A stretch of DNA of 64,000 nucleotides from Arsukibacterium sp. UBA5043 (GCA_002415085.1 DIBV01000017.1:1-64000); one strand, 5' to 3'; shown: positions 27,684 to 37,833, numbered from the stretch's first letter. Numbers and translations are program-made. Notes: generated by a model not told the origin, from the letters alone.

Positions 27684-28328
27684 ATGACAACTCTGAAAAT
27701 TGACTTAGTTTCTGATATTGCCTGTCCCTGGTGTGCCATTGGCTACGCCCGGTTGCAGCAGGCGCTCGGCTCATTGCCTGAGCTGGATACTGAGCTAGAA
27801 TGGCACGCTTTTGAACTGAACCCGGACAAAAATGCCCTCCAGGAACCTATTTTGCCGGCGCTAAGCCGCAAATATGGCCGTTCAGAGCAAGAAATGCGCG
27901 AGACGCAGGCCAATATGATGAATATTGCCGCTGAGCTTGGCCTTAATTTCACAAAAATGCAGCAGCGTTTTACCTGTAATACCTTCGATGCCCACCGGTT
28001 GGTAAAGTGGGCAGCCACTGCAAATAAAGCGACAGAGATGAAACTGGCTTTGTTTGATGCCTATTTTGGCGAGGCGAAAGATGTGTCTGACGTAGCCGTA
28101 TTAACAAAGTGTGCCGAAAAAGCCGGGCTGGATAAAGCAGAAGCCTGCCGTATTCTGGCAAGCGATGACTATGCCAATGATGTCAGTGAAGATATTGCTA
28201 ACTATCAGCAGGCTGGTATTTCATCGGTACCTGCGTTTATTATTAATCAGAAATATCTGATTTCCGGCGCACAGGAACCGGCGCAACTGGCGCAGGCGCT
28301 GCAACAGATCGCCAGCGAAAGTCAGTAA
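27684..28328 (+). CDS. DsbA/FrnE-like thiol oxidoreductase (2-hydroxychromene-2-carboxylate isomerase-like)
   Basis: A 214-residue cytoplasmic thioredoxin-fold protein (no signal). C-P-W-C at residues 14-17 is the active-site pair, after D-L-V-S-D-I-A. The helical insert (about 65-150) is typical of the FrnE group, as is the cis-proline region S-S-V-P-A-F-I-I-N near residue 182. FrnE proteins act in polyketide synthesis and oxidative stress. The ribosome site is AGGAG. Single gene. Confidence 0.88.
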   Translation: MTTLKIDLVSDIACPWCAIGYARLQQALGSLPELDTELEWHAFELNPDKNALQEPILPALSRKYGRSEQEMRETQANMMNIAAELGLNFTKMQQRFTCNTFDAHRLVKWAATANKATEMKLALFDAYFGEAKDVSDVAVLTKCAEKAGLDKAEACRILASDDYANDVSEDIANYQQAGISSVPAFIINQKYLISGAQEPAQLAQALQQIASESQ

Positions 28329-28356
28329 AGGTGTTAAACCGCTGGCGCTAAACGCA

Positions 28357-29544
28357 CTACTGCATCGATTCAACTAACAGCGCTACGCCCTGGCCGCCGC
28401 CAATACACATGGTGACCAGACCATAACGGCCCTGGATCCGTTTCAGCTCGGCTAACAATTTAATAATCAGTATTGAACCGGTAGCGCCCACCGGATGGCC
28501 CAGCGCTATAGCGCCGCCATTGGGGTTTACTTTGGCGTTGTCAAAACCAAGCGTCTGGCTTACCGCTAAGGCCTGAGCCGCAAAGGCTTCGTTTGACTCA
28601 ATCACATCCAAATCGGCAACCGTTAAGCCGGTTTGCGCCAAAACCTGCTGCACGGCAGGTATTGGCCCCAGCCCCATAACCCCAGGCTCTACCCCGGCAA
28701 AAGCATAGCCAAGCAGCCGGGCTTGTGGCTTGAGGCCACGTTTTTCAGCTTCAAACCGGCTGGTTAGCAACATGGCAGCCGCACCGTCATTTAAGCCAGA
28801 TGCGTTACCCGGTGTCACCAGGCCATTGGCTTGAAACGCTGGTTTTAGTTTGGCTAAGCTATCCAGAGTCGTGTCGGCGCGAATATGCTCATCCTGCTGA
28901 AACAACTCTTCATTGCGCCCTACTTTTACCTTCAGTGGCACAATTTGCTCAGTAAAGTAGCCCTGTTGCTGCGCATGCGCCGCCCGCTGCTGGCTTTGCA
29001 GCGCAAAGGCATCTAAGTCAGCGCGGCTAAAACCATATTGGGCTGCAACGGTTTCGGCAGTAATCCCCATATGGCCGCTGCCAAACGGGTCGGTTAAAAT
29101 ACCCAGGGTTAAATCGGTTACATTGGCATGGCCCATCCGCAAACCACGCCGGACGTTTGGCAGCAAATAAGCACCGTTACTCATACTCTCGGCACCACCG
29201 GCCAGCGCCAGTTTACTGTGGCCCAGTTGAATCATTTGCGCAGCCGATATTATCGCCTGCACCCCAGAGCCACATAAACGGTTAACATTAAATGCAGCAC
29301 TGCTTGCTGACATGCCGCTTTTTAGTGCGATATGCCGCGCCAGATAGACGTCTGCCGGGCTCGTAGTAATAATATGACCAAATACCGCATGGTCGACATC
29401 TGTTGGCGAAACACCCACACGGTTTAGCGCCTCTGTCGCAGCCGCCGTACCAAGGTCTGCCGGGCTTAGCCCGGCTAAACTGCCACCAAAACTGCCAATC
29501 GCGGTGCGGACACCGGACAAAATCACGACATCAGATAAATTCAT
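28357..29544 (-). CDS. Acetyl-CoA acyltransferase (thiolase)
   Basis: A 395-residue thiolase. The acyl-accepting cysteine is in N-R-L-C-G-S-G-V-Q-A near residue 89. The catalytic His and second Cys appear in G-H-P-V-G-A-T-G-S (about 348-356) and M-C-I-G-G-G-Q-G (about 378-385). It can act in fatty-acid breakdown or in acetoacetyl-CoA formation; the subtype is not certain. It is preceded on the same strand by the frameshifted YjbR gene. Confidence 0.9.
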   Translation of the reverse strand: MNLSDVVILSGVRTAIGSFGGSLAGLSPADLGTAAATEALNRVGVSPTDVDHAVFGHIITTSPADVYLARHIALKSGMSASSAAFNVNRLCGSGVQAIISAAQMIQLGHSKLALAGGAESMSNGAYLLPNVRRGLRMGHANVTDLTLGILTDPFGSGHMGITAETVAAQYGFSRADLDAFALQSQQRAAHAQQQGYFTEQIVPLKVKVGRNEELFQQDEHIRADTTLDSLAKLKPAFQANGLVTPGNASGLNDGAAAMLLTSRFEAEKRGLKPQARLLGYAFAGVEPGVMGLGPIPAVQQVLAQTGLTVADLDVIESNEAFAAQALAVSQTLGFDNAKVNPNGGAIALGHPVGATGSILIIKLLAELKRIQGRYGLVTMCIGGGQGVALLVESMQ

Positions 29545-29555
29545 GCTGGCTACCT

Positions 29556-29910
29556 CTATTTTGTTAGCAACGGTCTTTTCGCTTTCGGCAGACTTTGAAC
29601 AATCAGCTGATAGGAGTTTTCAATCTGGCGTTTTATTTCGTTATCTGGCACGCTACCGTCCAGTAACACAGTGTTCCAGTGCTGTTTATTCATATGGTAA
29701 CCGGGGCTGATGGCAGGAAAAATGTCGCGCAGCATCAGCGCTTCGGCAGGGTCGCATTTCAGGTTTACCCGGGCGACACCGTCCTGTTCACTTAAAATGG
29801 CGAATATTTTGCCGGTTTTATAAACATAAAATATCCGGACCAAACGGGAAGTCCTCAACGCTTTGCAGTTGCATCAGGCAGTGATCACGGCATTGTTGAA
29901 AATCGAACAT
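29556..29910 (-). pseudogene. MmcQ/YjbR family gene with a single-base frameshift
   Basis: The intact part (29556-29858) encodes the C-terminal part of a MmcQ/YjbR DNA-binding-type protein (G-K-I-F-A-I-L, N-L-K-C-D-P, H-W-N-T-V). Upstream an ATG at 29910 opens a matching N-terminus (M-F-D-F-Q-Q-C-R-D-H-C, E-D-F-P-F-G-P-D) that runs into a stop after the AAAA run at 29828-29831. Removing one base there joins the two frames into a standard YjbR protein. It is either a real loss of function or a sequencing error in a homopolymer. Confidence 0.75.
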
Positions 29911-29963
29911 TCGATGCTACTCCATTGCTGGTGCAGCAGGAGTCGGAATGCTCTAAGCTGACC

Positions 29964-30034
29964 GTCTACGCCCCGGATGGGCGTAGAGGAGCCCCCAAGG
30001 AAGGGTTTACGGCGTGTCAGCGTGAGTAAACCGG
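29964..30034 (+). repeat. Structured intergenic repeat, family 2, plus-strand copy
   Basis: About 70 bases with two hairpins: CTACGCCC/GGGCGTAG with loop CGGAT, then GGTTTAC/GTAAACC. It is similar to the reverse complement of 35887-35951, sharing GCCCCGGATGGGCGTA, GAGCCCCCA and ACGGCGTGT. It lies between the YjbR pseudogene and the S9 peptidase. Confidence 0.75.
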
Positions 30035-30078
30035 CTTCTGCCGTAACCGCAGCTTTGAATAACTACGGTCACTTTCTA

Positions 30079-32121
30079 TTACTTAGTGTACTTCTCCAGC
30101 CAGGCAAATACTTCGTTATACCAGCGCACCCGGTTATCTTTGTTTAAGATCCAGTGGTTTTCATCCGGGAAAATAACCAGACGCGAATCAATACCTTTGC
30201 GCTGCAGGGTGGTAAAAGCCCCTAAGCCCTGGGCATAAGGTACCCGGTAGTCTTTTAAGCCGTGAATAACCAGCATTGGTGTTTGCCATTTATCGGCATA
30301 AGCTGCCGGGTTAAATTTCTGATAGTCTGAATCTGCAGCCCAGGCCGGGCCACCTAAGTCGTACTCCGGGAACCACAACTCTTCGGTGCTGCCATAAAAG
30401 CTGGGCATATCGTATAAGCCGGCATGGTTAACCAGACATTTAAAGCCGGTTGGCCAGTTACCGGCAATCCAGTTCATCATATAGCCACCATAAGAAGCAC
30501 CAAGCGCGCAGGCGCGATCACCGTCAATCCAGGGCTGGGCGTTAACGATATATTCAAACCCTTTTTTCAGATCTTCTAACGGCTTTCCACCCCAATCGCG
30601 GCTGATAGCATCAGTAAAGGCCTGGCCGTAGCCGGTAGAGCCATGAAAATCAACCATCACTACCGCATAACCCTTAGCGGCATACATCTGGGCGTTCCAA
30701 CGCTCGTTAAACATGTTACCAAAGCTGCCCTGTGGCCCACCGTGCACTAAAAACGCCATCGGATATTTTTTGCTGGCATCAAAATTCCACGGTTTTACCA
30801 GATAGCCATAGACGGTGGTATCGTTGGCACCTTTAAAACTGAACTGCTCGTAATCACCAAACTGCACCTGCTCACGCCATTTGGCATTGACATCGGTAAG
30901 CTGGGTTAACTGACTGCCATCAGTGCTCAGTTGAAATACTTCTGTTGGCATATCCAGCCGGTGATTTGTAAACACCAACTTGTCACTGGCAACCTGCAAG
31001 TTGCCGGCATAGCCATTGCTGTATACCTTACGTACGTCACCAAAGCTGGTGTTAATGGCAAAAATACTGTACTGGCCAAGGTCTTGCGCTGTTACATAAA
31101 TTGTACGGTTATCACTACCAAACTGATAATCACTGACCGAGCGATCAAACTCTGCCGCCAGCTCTTTACGCTGCCCGGTCACCATATCCAGTAACATTAA
31201 ACCAAAACGGTCGGCTTCCGCCCCCGGCTTACTCATGGCCAGGTAAGCCATAAAACGACCATCCGCAGAAAACTTGGGCTTGGCATCCCAGGCTTTGTTG
31301 TCAGCTGTTAAGTTAACTTTTTCGCCGCCAGCAACGGCCACCTGAAAAATATCATAGTTAGTATGCCAGGCCTGCTCCTTACCCGGCGCTTTGGCGCTGA
31401 ACACTAAATGCTGGTTATCAGGGGTAAACGCCACCTGATCCATGCCAGCAATATCAGTATCCCAGTCGCTAATCAGGTTTTTGGCATCGGTCACCATGCC
31501 ATCGGCAGCATTTTCATTGATCGTGGCGACATGCAACTGGCTGCGATATGGCGTACGCCAGTGATCCCAGTGCCGTACCATCAGACTGTCGTAGGCCAGC
31601 GCACTGTCTTTACGCTCTTGCTCAGCAGCCTTGGCATCAACCGTGCATTTAAGCGTGCTACAGCCCGGTAATACCGCCAGTGACAGTGCCAGCGTTTTGC
31701 CGTCGGCAGATACTATAAAACCTTCAACCGGCAAGGGTAAGTCTGTTACCTGGAGTGCTTCGCCACCTTTTAGTGGCATGCGCCATACCTGATTACTGCC
31801 ACTGCGATTGGCAATAAAATACAAGGCCTGGCCATCCTGGCTAAAAGCCAGTGCCCGCTCGCTGGCGTCGGTTTGGGTTAAACGCTGCGCAGAACTGTTT
31901 TGGCTGAGGTCTTTTAAGTAAATGTCACTGCTGGTGTCTGCCGGGGCAAAACCGCCGTTGCTCTGACTATAAGCCAGAAAGCGGCCATCGTTTGATAAAC
32001 TCATCGCTGAAATTTTATTAAACTGGTTCAGATGCTCTACCGTTAATGGCTCTTTCGCGGTCACTGGCGCCGCCAGTGGTGCTGCCGCTAACGCGCTTAG
32101 CAGCATCAGTGAGTATTTCAT
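30079..32121 (-). CDS. S9 family serine peptidase (prolyl oligopeptidase type)
   Basis: A 680-residue exported peptidase with a signal peptide (hydrophobic core, P-V-T-A-K). Residues 25-410 are a beta-propeller of WD40-like TolB repeats (F-S-Q-D-G-Q-A-L, F-S-A-D-G-R-F-M-A-Y). The C-terminal alpha/beta hydrolase has G-A-S-Y-G-G-Y-M (nucleophile Ser near 545), an Asp near H-G-L-K-D-Y, and D-E-N-H-W near the end. It cleaves oligopeptides in the periplasm. Single gene. Confidence 0.9.
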   Translation of the reverse strand: MKYSLMLLSALAAAPLAAPVTAKEPLTVEHLNQFNKISAMSLSNDGRFLAYSQSNGGFAPADTSSDIYLKDLSQNSSAQRLTQTDASERALAFSQDGQALYFIANRSGSNQVWRMPLKGGEALQVTDLPLPVEGFIVSADGKTLALSLAVLPGCSTLKCTVDAKAAEQERKDSALAYDSLMVRHWDHWRTPYRSQLHVATINENAADGMVTDAKNLISDWDTDIAGMDQVAFTPDNQHLVFSAKAPGKEQAWHTNYDIFQVAVAGGEKVNLTADNKAWDAKPKFSADGRFMAYLAMSKPGAEADRFGLMLLDMVTGQRKELAAEFDRSVSDYQFGSDNRTIYVTAQDLGQYSIFAINTSFGDVRKVYSNGYAGNLQVASDKLVFTNHRLDMPTEVFQLSTDGSQLTQLTDVNAKWREQVQFGDYEQFSFKGANDTTVYGYLVKPWNFDASKKYPMAFLVHGGPQGSFGNMFNERWNAQMYAAKGYAVVMVDFHGSTGYGQAFTDAISRDWGGKPLEDLKKGFEYIVNAQPWIDGDRACALGASYGGYMMNWIAGNWPTGFKCLVNHAGLYDMPSFYGSTEELWFPEYDLGGPAWAADSDYQKFNPAAYADKWQTPMLVIHGLKDYRVPYAQGLGAFTTLQRKGIDSRLVIFPDENHWILNKDNRVRWYNEVFAWLEKYTK

Positions 32122-32191
32122 GTTCGCTCCCCTTCAGGATGATTAAAATCAAAGCAAAGCGCCGGTATACACCAGCGCTTTAATATCGTTA

Positions 32192-33724
32192 TTATTTTGC
32201 TTTTAGTTTGGCGTCCAGCTCGGCAATATTGGCTTTCCAGATCGCAGGGCCCTGTTTATGCACGTTATTGCCATTGGAGTCTACCGCCACCGTTACCGGC
32301 ATATCTTCCACGTCAAACTCATAAATGGCTTCCATTCCCAGATCAGCAAAAGCCACTACCCGGGATTTCTTAATGGCTTTTGATACCAGATAAGCGGCGC
32401 CTCCCACGGCCATTAAATACACCGCTTTGTGTTTTTTGATACTCTCTACGGTTAAATCACCGCGCTCAGACTTACCGATCATGCCAAGCAAACCGGTTTG
32501 CGATAACATCATTTCGGTAAACTTATCCATCCGGGTGGCTGTCGTTGGGCCGGCCGGGCCAACCACTTCATCGCGCACGGCATCTACCGGACCGACGTAA
32601 TAAATAAAGCGGTTTTTAAGGTCGACCCCTTCAGGCATGCCTTCACCTTTATTCAGCATATCAGCAATGCGTTTATGCGCCGCATCGCGTCCGGTTAGCA
32701 TTTTGCCGCTTAATAACACGGTTTCGCCGGCCTGCCAGCTTTGGACATCATCAGGCGTTACCGTATTAAGGTTAACCCGCCGCACCTTACTGCCAAGCTC
32801 CCAGGTTACCTCTGGCCAGTCTTCCAGTTTAGGCGGTTTAATATCGGCCGGGCCACTGCCATCTAAATGAAAATGTAAATGACGGGTCGCCGCACAGTTC
32901 GGGATCATCACTACCGGTAAGCTGGCAGCATGCGTGGGCACGCTGTTAATTTTGACATCAACTACCGTGGTTAAGCCACCTAAACCCTGGGCGCCAATGC
33001 CCAGTTTGTTTACTTTTTCATACAGCTCCAGGCGCAGTTTTTCATCGGCAGTTTCAGCGCCCTTTGCAATAAGCTCCTGAATATCTACCGGCTCCATCAG
33101 CGCTTCTTTGGCCAGCACGGCGGCTTTTTCCGCCGTGCCGCCAATACCGATACCCAGCATACCTGGCGGACACCAGCCGGCACCCATTTTTGGTAAGGTT
33201 TCCAGTACCCAGTCAACAATAGAATCTGACGGGTTTAACATGGCCATTTTAGTTTTATTTTCTGAGCCGCCGCCTTTGGCGGCAATCATCACTTCAACAT
33301 GATGACCCGCTACTAAATCAATATGCACCACGGATGGCGTATTGTCTTTGGTATTTTTACGCCCGCCGGCAGGGTCGGCCACAATAGAGGCCCGCAGCGG
33401 GTTGTCGGGGTTTAAATAGGCACGACGGGTACCTTCGTCGACCATCTGTTGCACGGTAAGGTCGGTTTTATCCCATTTCACGTCCATACCTATTTTGACA
33501 AAACAGGTAACAATACCGGTATCCTGACAAATCGGCCGGTGGCCCTCGGCCGACATGCGCGAGTTAATCAGAATTTGAGCAATGGCATCTTTAGCGGCTT
33601 TGTTTTGCTCTTTATGGTAAGCCTGCTCCAGCGCCTGGATAAAATCCAGCGGATGATAATACGAGATATACTGCAACGCATCTTCAATGCTCTCGATAAA
33701 GTCTTGTTGGCGAATTACCGTCAT
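32192..33724 (-). CDS. fumA: Class I fumarate hydratase
   Basis: A 510-residue iron-sulfur fumarase from the ATG at 33724. It has C-Q-D-T-G-I-V-T-C near residue 70, I-P-N-C-A-A-T-R-H near 276, and a C-terminal beta domain with G-P-T-T-A-T-R-M-D near 390. It converts fumarate and malate in the TCA cycle. The class I form is oxygen-sensitive because of its [4Fe-4S] cluster. Divergent from pabB at 33823, about 100 bases away. Confidence 0.93.
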   Translation of the reverse strand: MTVIRQQDFIESIEDALQYISYYHPLDFIQALEQAYHKEQNKAAKDAIAQILINSRMSAEGHRPICQDTGIVTCFVKIGMDVKWDKTDLTVQQMVDEGTRRAYLNPDNPLRASIVADPAGGRKNTKDNTPSVVHIDLVAGHHVEVMIAAKGGGSENKTKMAMLNPSDSIVDWVLETLPKMGAGWCPPGMLGIGIGGTAEKAAVLAKEALMEPVDIQELIAKGAETADEKLRLELYEKVNKLGIGAQGLGGLTTVVDVKINSVPTHAASLPVVMIPNCAATRHLHFHLDGSGPADIKPPKLEDWPEVTWELGSKVRRVNLNTVTPDDVQSWQAGETVLLSGKMLTGRDAAHKRIADMLNKGEGMPEGVDLKNRFIYYVGPVDAVRDEVVGPAGPTTATRMDKFTEMMLSQTGLLGMIGKSERGDLTVESIKKHKAVYLMAVGGAAYLVSKAIKKSRVVAFADLGMEAIYEFDVEDMPVTVAVDSNGNNVHKQGPAIWKANIAELDAKLKAK

Positions 33725-33822
33725 GCTTACTTTTCCTCTCATGCCATTAGTGGCTTAATCATTAACTATTGTAACCTGTGCTGGTATGATAGCGCGCATC
33801 GAAAACAGCGGCTAGCCATTCT

Positions 33823-35223
33823 ATGCAGCAGTATTTAATTGCGCAAACCATTCCATACGCCGGGTCAGCAGACCTGACTGCCATTTTCAGCCATTTTGCC
33901 GACCAACCGTGGGCGATGTTGCTCGACTCTGCTGCCAGTGACCATCCAAACAGCCGTTACCAGATCATGGTTATGCAGCCACTGGCCACCCTGACTGCAA
34001 CCAATGGCGTCACCACCTTGCGCGATGAACAGGGCAGCCACGATTACACGCAAGACCCTTTTACCGTATTGGACTGTGCACTAAAACGGTATTTCCCTGA
34101 GCCAGTGAACGGCGAGTTGCCCTTTACCGGCGGTGCTCTGGGGTACTTTGGCTACGATTTAGGCCGTTATCTGGAAAAGCTGCCCGAGCTAAGCAAGCAT
34201 GATATTGCGCTACCTGATATGGCAGTGGGTCTCTATAGCTGGACATTAATATTAGACAAACAGCAACAACAGCTTTGGTGCGTTGACTATCATGGCGATG
34301 CGCAGGCCCGCTGGCAATTAATCCAGCACCAGTTGTCTCAGAAACTGGCCGCAACCCCCTTCAAGCTAACCAGTACCTGGCAAGCGAACATCAGTCAGGC
34401 ACAATATAACGAGCGATTTGCGCAAATTCAGCAGCACTTATTAAATGGCAACTGCTACCAGATTAATCTGGCCCAGCGTTTTTCTGCCCGTTATCAGGGC
34501 GACGAGTGGCAAGCCTATCTGGCACTTCGGGAAGCTAATGCCGCGCCATTTTCGGCGTTTATCAGGCTGGAACAGGGCGCGGTACTCAGTATTTCGCCCG
34601 AACGCTTTTTACAGTTAAAAAATCGTCAGGTAGAAACCAAGCCCATTAAAGGCACCCGTCCCCGCCACAGTAACCTGCAGCTCGATCAGCAAGCCGCTGC
34701 AGAGCTACAGCAAGCGGAAAAAGATCGGGCAGAAAACGTGATGATTGTTGATTTACTGCGTAATGACCTTGGCAAAGTATGCCGGGTCGGTAGTGTTAAG
34801 GTGCCAGCGTTATTTGCCATAGAAAGCTTCCCGGCGGTGCATCATTTGGTTAGTACTGTTACCGGCGAGTTAGCCGCACAGTACAATGCCTGTGATTTGC
34901 TGCGTGGTGCTTTTCCCGGCGGCTCAATTACCGGTGCACCGAAAGTAGCCGCCATGCAAATTATTGAACAGCTCGAGCCACACCGCCGCTCAGTGTATTG
35001 CGGTGCTATTGGCTATATAAACAATAACGGCGACATGGACAGTAATATCGCTATTCGTACCCTGGTGTGCAGTGAAGGGGTAGTTCATTGCTGGGCGGGC
35101 GGCGGCATTGTTGCCGACTCACAAGCAGACAGTGAATATCAGGAAACCCTGGATAAGGTAAATAAAATATTGCCGGTACTCGTTAACGTCAACACTACAG
35201 CTGATAACGCCGATGCTGGCTGA
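33823..35223 (+). CDS. pabB: Aminodeoxychorismate synthase component I
   Basis: A 466-residue chorismate-utilising enzyme. The PIKGT motif (P-I-K-G-T-R-P-R near residue 278) has the lysine that separates PabB from TrpE. The G-S-I-T-G-A-P-K motif lies near 366 and Y-C-G-A-I-G-Y near 389. It adds the amino group to chorismate for folate synthesis together with PabA. It overlaps the next gene, a Nudix hydrolase, by 11 bases, an arrangement seen in many gammaproteobacteria (pabB-nudL). Confidence 0.93.
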   Translation: MQQYLIAQTIPYAGSADLTAIFSHFADQPWAMLLDSAASDHPNSRYQIMVMQPLATLTATNGVTTLRDEQGSHDYTQDPFTVLDCALKRYFPEPVNGELPFTGGALGYFGYDLGRYLEKLPELSKHDIALPDMAVGLYSWTLILDKQQQQLWCVDYHGDAQARWQLIQHQLSQKLAATPFKLTSTWQANISQAQYNERFAQIQQHLLNGNCYQINLAQRFSARYQGDEWQAYLALREANAAPFSAFIRLEQGAVLSISPERFLQLKNRQVETKPIKGTRPRHSNLQLDQQAAAELQQAEKDRAENVMIVDLLRNDLGKVCRVGSVKVPALFAIESFPAVHHLVSTVTGELAAQYNACDLLRGAFPGGSITGAPKVAAMQIIEQLEPHRRSVYCGAIGYINNNGDMDSNIAIRTLVCSEGVVHCWAGGGIVADSQADSEYQETLDKVNKILPVLVNVNTTADNADAG

Positions 35224-35815
35224 GCACTTTTGCAGCCGCTTTGTGTTAACCCGTAATTCATTAGCGGCGGGTCAACCTTTACCTGTGCAAAAAGGCCCGG
35301 TGCCTCTGGCCGATGGTGTCCCTGCCACCCCGCAGCATGCGGCCGTACTGGTACCCATTGTCGATTATGGCAATCAACTAAAAGTACTCTTCACCCAACG
35401 CGCTTTGCACCTGCGTCATCACCCGGGGCAAATTAGTTTTCCCGGTGGCAGGATTGAACCCGGGGAGACCAGCTGCTCGGCCGCCCTGCGCGAAGCTGAA
35501 GAAGAAATAGGCCTGGCACAAACTGAAGTGAGCTTATTGGGCCGCTTACCCGCACAAGATACTACCACTGGTTTTATTATCGAGCCATGGGTAGGTATTA
35601 TTAGCCCGCAACGGGGTTTTCAGCTGCAGGTATCGGAAGTGGCAGCAGTATTTGAGGTACCCCTTAGTCACTTTTTACCCCGGCAAAACCGCCATCAGCT
35701 CTCGCTGACCCTGCGCGGTAAAACCCGGGATCTGCATTTTATGCCGTATCAGGATAAGTTTATCTGGGGCGCTACCGCGGCCATTATGCATCAGCTATGT
35801 TTGCAATTGGCGTAA
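35213..35815 (+). CDS. nudL: Nudix hydrolase, CoA pyrophosphatase
   Basis: A 200-residue protein with a Nudix box at about residues 74-97 (G-G-R-I-E-P-G-E, then R-E-A-E-E-E-I-G-L). The UPF0035/CoA motif L-R-H-H-P-G-Q-I-S-F-P-G precedes it. It is expected to hydrolyse coenzyme A or its derivatives. It is translationally coupled to pabB. Confidence 0.9.
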   Translation: MLAEHFCSRFVLTRNSLAAGQPLPVQKGPVPLADGVPATPQHAAVLVPIVDYGNQLKVLFTQRALHLRHHPGQISFPGGRIEPGETSCSAALREAEEEIGLAQTEVSLLGRLPAQDTTTGFIIEPWVGIISPQRGFQLQVSEVAAVFEVPLSHFLPRQNRHQLSLTLRGKTRDLHFMPYQDKFIWGATAAIMHQLCLQLA

Positions 35816-35886
35816 TGTAAATTTAGGTTGACAATTAAACTGCTTACAACCACAAATATAAAATATATCGGATTAACTGAGTCGAA

Positions 35887-35951
35887 CCGGTTTGCTCACG
35901 CCAACACGCCGTGAATCCATCCCTGGGGGCTCGTTTACGCCCATCCGGGGC
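35887..35951 (-). repeat. Structured intergenic repeat, family 2, minus-strand copy
   Basis: The reverse complement matches 29964-30034 closely (shared core described there). The first hairpin is GCCC-CGGAT-GGGC. The second has TCACG/CGTGA instead of GGTTTAC/GTAAACC. It lies in the 305-base space between nudL and sdaA; the rest of that space (35952-36120) holds the sdaA upstream region with no other signal I can name. Confidence 0.75.
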
Positions 35952-36120
35952 TTCAACGGTTGGCTTACAGCAAACCGATTCTGGTCCGAACGATTTATGC
36001 CCCGAACAAATTAACAACAAGCTGTAATAACACCCGACCAGTTACCACCCGGCTTACAGTAGTGGCCCGCTTCCGTTACAATAGCCGCAATTTCATCAAA
36101 TAAACGAATAGACACCTACT

Positions 36121-37503
36121 ATGATTATCAGTGCTTTTGACATGTTTAGTATTGGCATTGGCCCCTCCAGTTCGCACACTGTTGGCCCGATGCGCGCCGC
36201 CAAAAAATTTACCGATAACCTCAGCGAAGCCTCGCTGCTGGAGAACGTGGCCAGTGTCAAAGTCGAGTTGTACGGCTCATTGGGCCAAACCGGTATTGGT
36301 CATGGCACCGGCAAGGCGGTGATCCTCGGTCTATCAGGTTATTTGCCAGAAACTATCGATCCGGACACCATTGATGGCCTGTTAAAACAGGTGCACGACA
36401 GTCAACGATTGCAGCTGGCGCAAAGCCAGAGCGTTAAATTTCCGCGTGACGGCGCCATTATGTTTCACCGGCGTAAAACGTTAAAAGAACACTCTAATGG
36501 CATGGAGCTGGTGGCTTTTGACAGCAACAAAACTGAGTTATTGCGCGAAGTGTATTTTTCGATTGGCGGTGGCTTTATTGTTAAGGCCGAAGAGTTTGCC
36601 AAAGAAAAAGAAGCCGCCAGTCAGTTTGCAGCCGATAATCCGCCGCCGTACCCCTTTGAATCGGGTACTGAGCTGTTGGCGCTTTGCAAAGAGCATGGTT
36701 TATCGGTGTCGGGCTTAATGCTTGAAAATGAAAAAGTATTACGCAGCCCGGTAAAAATTGAGAGTGAGCTGAATAATATCTGGCTTACTATGCGTGCCTG
36801 TATTGACCGTGGTATTAAAACCGAGGGCATTTTACCGGGTGGCTTAAAAGTAAAACGGCGCGCACCAGCACTGTATAAACGTCTTATCAGTGAAAAAAGC
36901 AGCGATCCGTTGCAGGTAATGGACTGGGTCAACCTGTTTGCGCTGGCGGTTAACGAAGAAAACGCTGCCGGCGGCCGGGTCGTTACCGCGCCCACTAACG
37001 GCGCTGCTGGCATCATTCCAGCCGTGCTGATGTACTTTGATAAGTTTATTCAGCCGGTCAGCCCGGAAATTGCTACCCGTTATCTGCTAACGGCGGCCGC
37101 TATTGGTATTTTATATAAGAAAAATGCTTCTATTTCCGGCGCTGAAGTCGGTTGTCAGGGTGAAGTGGGCGTGGCGTGCTCTATGGCAGCCGCCGCCTTA
37201 ACTGAAATTCAGGGCGGTACGCCACTGCACGTGGAAAACGCCGCTGAAATTGGTATGGAGCATAACTTAGGCTTAACCTGCGATCCGGTGGGCGGTTTGG
37301 TGCAAGTACCCTGTATTGAACGCAACGCCATGGGTTCAATTAAAGCGATTAATGCCTCACGACTGGCGCTGCGTGGTAGCGGCGATCAGAAAGTGTCACT
37401 GGATAAAGTGATTAAAACCATGTGGGACACCGGTCGCGATATGCAAACCAAGTATAAGGAAACCTCACGCGGTGGCCTGGCAGTCAATATTATTGAATGC
37501 TAA
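36121..37503 (+). CDS. sdaA: L-serine ammonia-lyase, single-chain [4Fe-4S] type
   Basis: A 460-residue enzyme. It opens with [15 protein letters not shown], the beta-domain signature, and has [12 protein letters not shown] near residue 288 and cysteines near 343 (G-C-Q-G), 384 (T-C-D-P) and 394 (P-C-I-E) for the cluster. It deaminates serine to pyruvate. Single gene. Confidence 0.94.
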   Translation: MIISAFDMFSIGIGPSSSHTVGPMRAAKKFTDNLSEASLLENVASVKVELYGSLGQTGIGHGTGKAVILGLSGYLPETIDPDTIDGLLKQVHDSQRLQLAQSQSVKFPRDGAIMFHRRKTLKEHSNGMELVAFDSNKTELLREVYFSIGGGFIVKAEEFAKEKEAASQFAADNPPPYPFESGTELLALCKEHGLSVSGLMLENEKVLRSPVKIESELNNIWLTMRACIDRGIKTEGILPGGLKVKRRAPALYKRLISEKSSDPLQVMDWVNLFALAVNEENAAGGRVVTAPTNGAAGIIPAVLMYFDKFIQPVSPEIATRYLLTAAAIGILYKKNASISGAEVGCQGEVGVACSMAAAALTEIQGGTPLHVENAAEIGMEHNLGLTCDPVGGLVQVPCIERNAMGSIKAINASRLALRGSGDQKVSLDKVIKTMWDTGRDMQTKYKETSRGGLAVNIIEC

Positions 37504-37524
37504 TGACGTCATGAGTAACCAGGG

Positions 37525-37785
37525 TTAGTCAGCTTCGGTTGCCAGCAGCGGATCGTCAGGTTCGCTCTGGCTTACTGCATTATTCTGATAATCGGCAACA
37601 ATCTTTTCAGCCTGCTCGCTATCTTCGTCCTGCACCAGAATAGTGGCAATACCCAGCGGCGCAACGTCCCCCACTGCGCCTTGCAGGTAATGCCCTCCCA
37701 CGTGAGCTTCTATGCCATAGGAGCGCAGCATACCGGCGACAATATGCGCTTCTAAAATATCATTAGCGTTGAAAATAATTTTCAT
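37525..37785 (-). CDS. DUF2007 small protein
   Basis: An 86-residue protein with the DUF2007 pattern: I-F-N-A-N-D-I-L-E-A-H-I-V-A-G-M-L at the start, then G-I-E-A-H-V-G-G-H-Y-L-Q-G-A, and V-Q-D-E-D-S-E-Q-A at the end. The family was suggested to be signal transducing, with little evidence. It converges on sdaA, with the lactate permease gene upstream. Confidence 0.85.
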   Translation of the reverse strand: MKIIFNANDILEAHIVAGMLRSYGIEAHVGGHYLQGAVGDVAPLGIATILVQDEDSEQAEKIVADYQNNAVSQSEPDDPLLATEAD

Positions 37786-37833
37786 ACTTTCCTTATACCG
37801 GCGTTATAAACAGAGACAGTATGCCGAGCAGCC

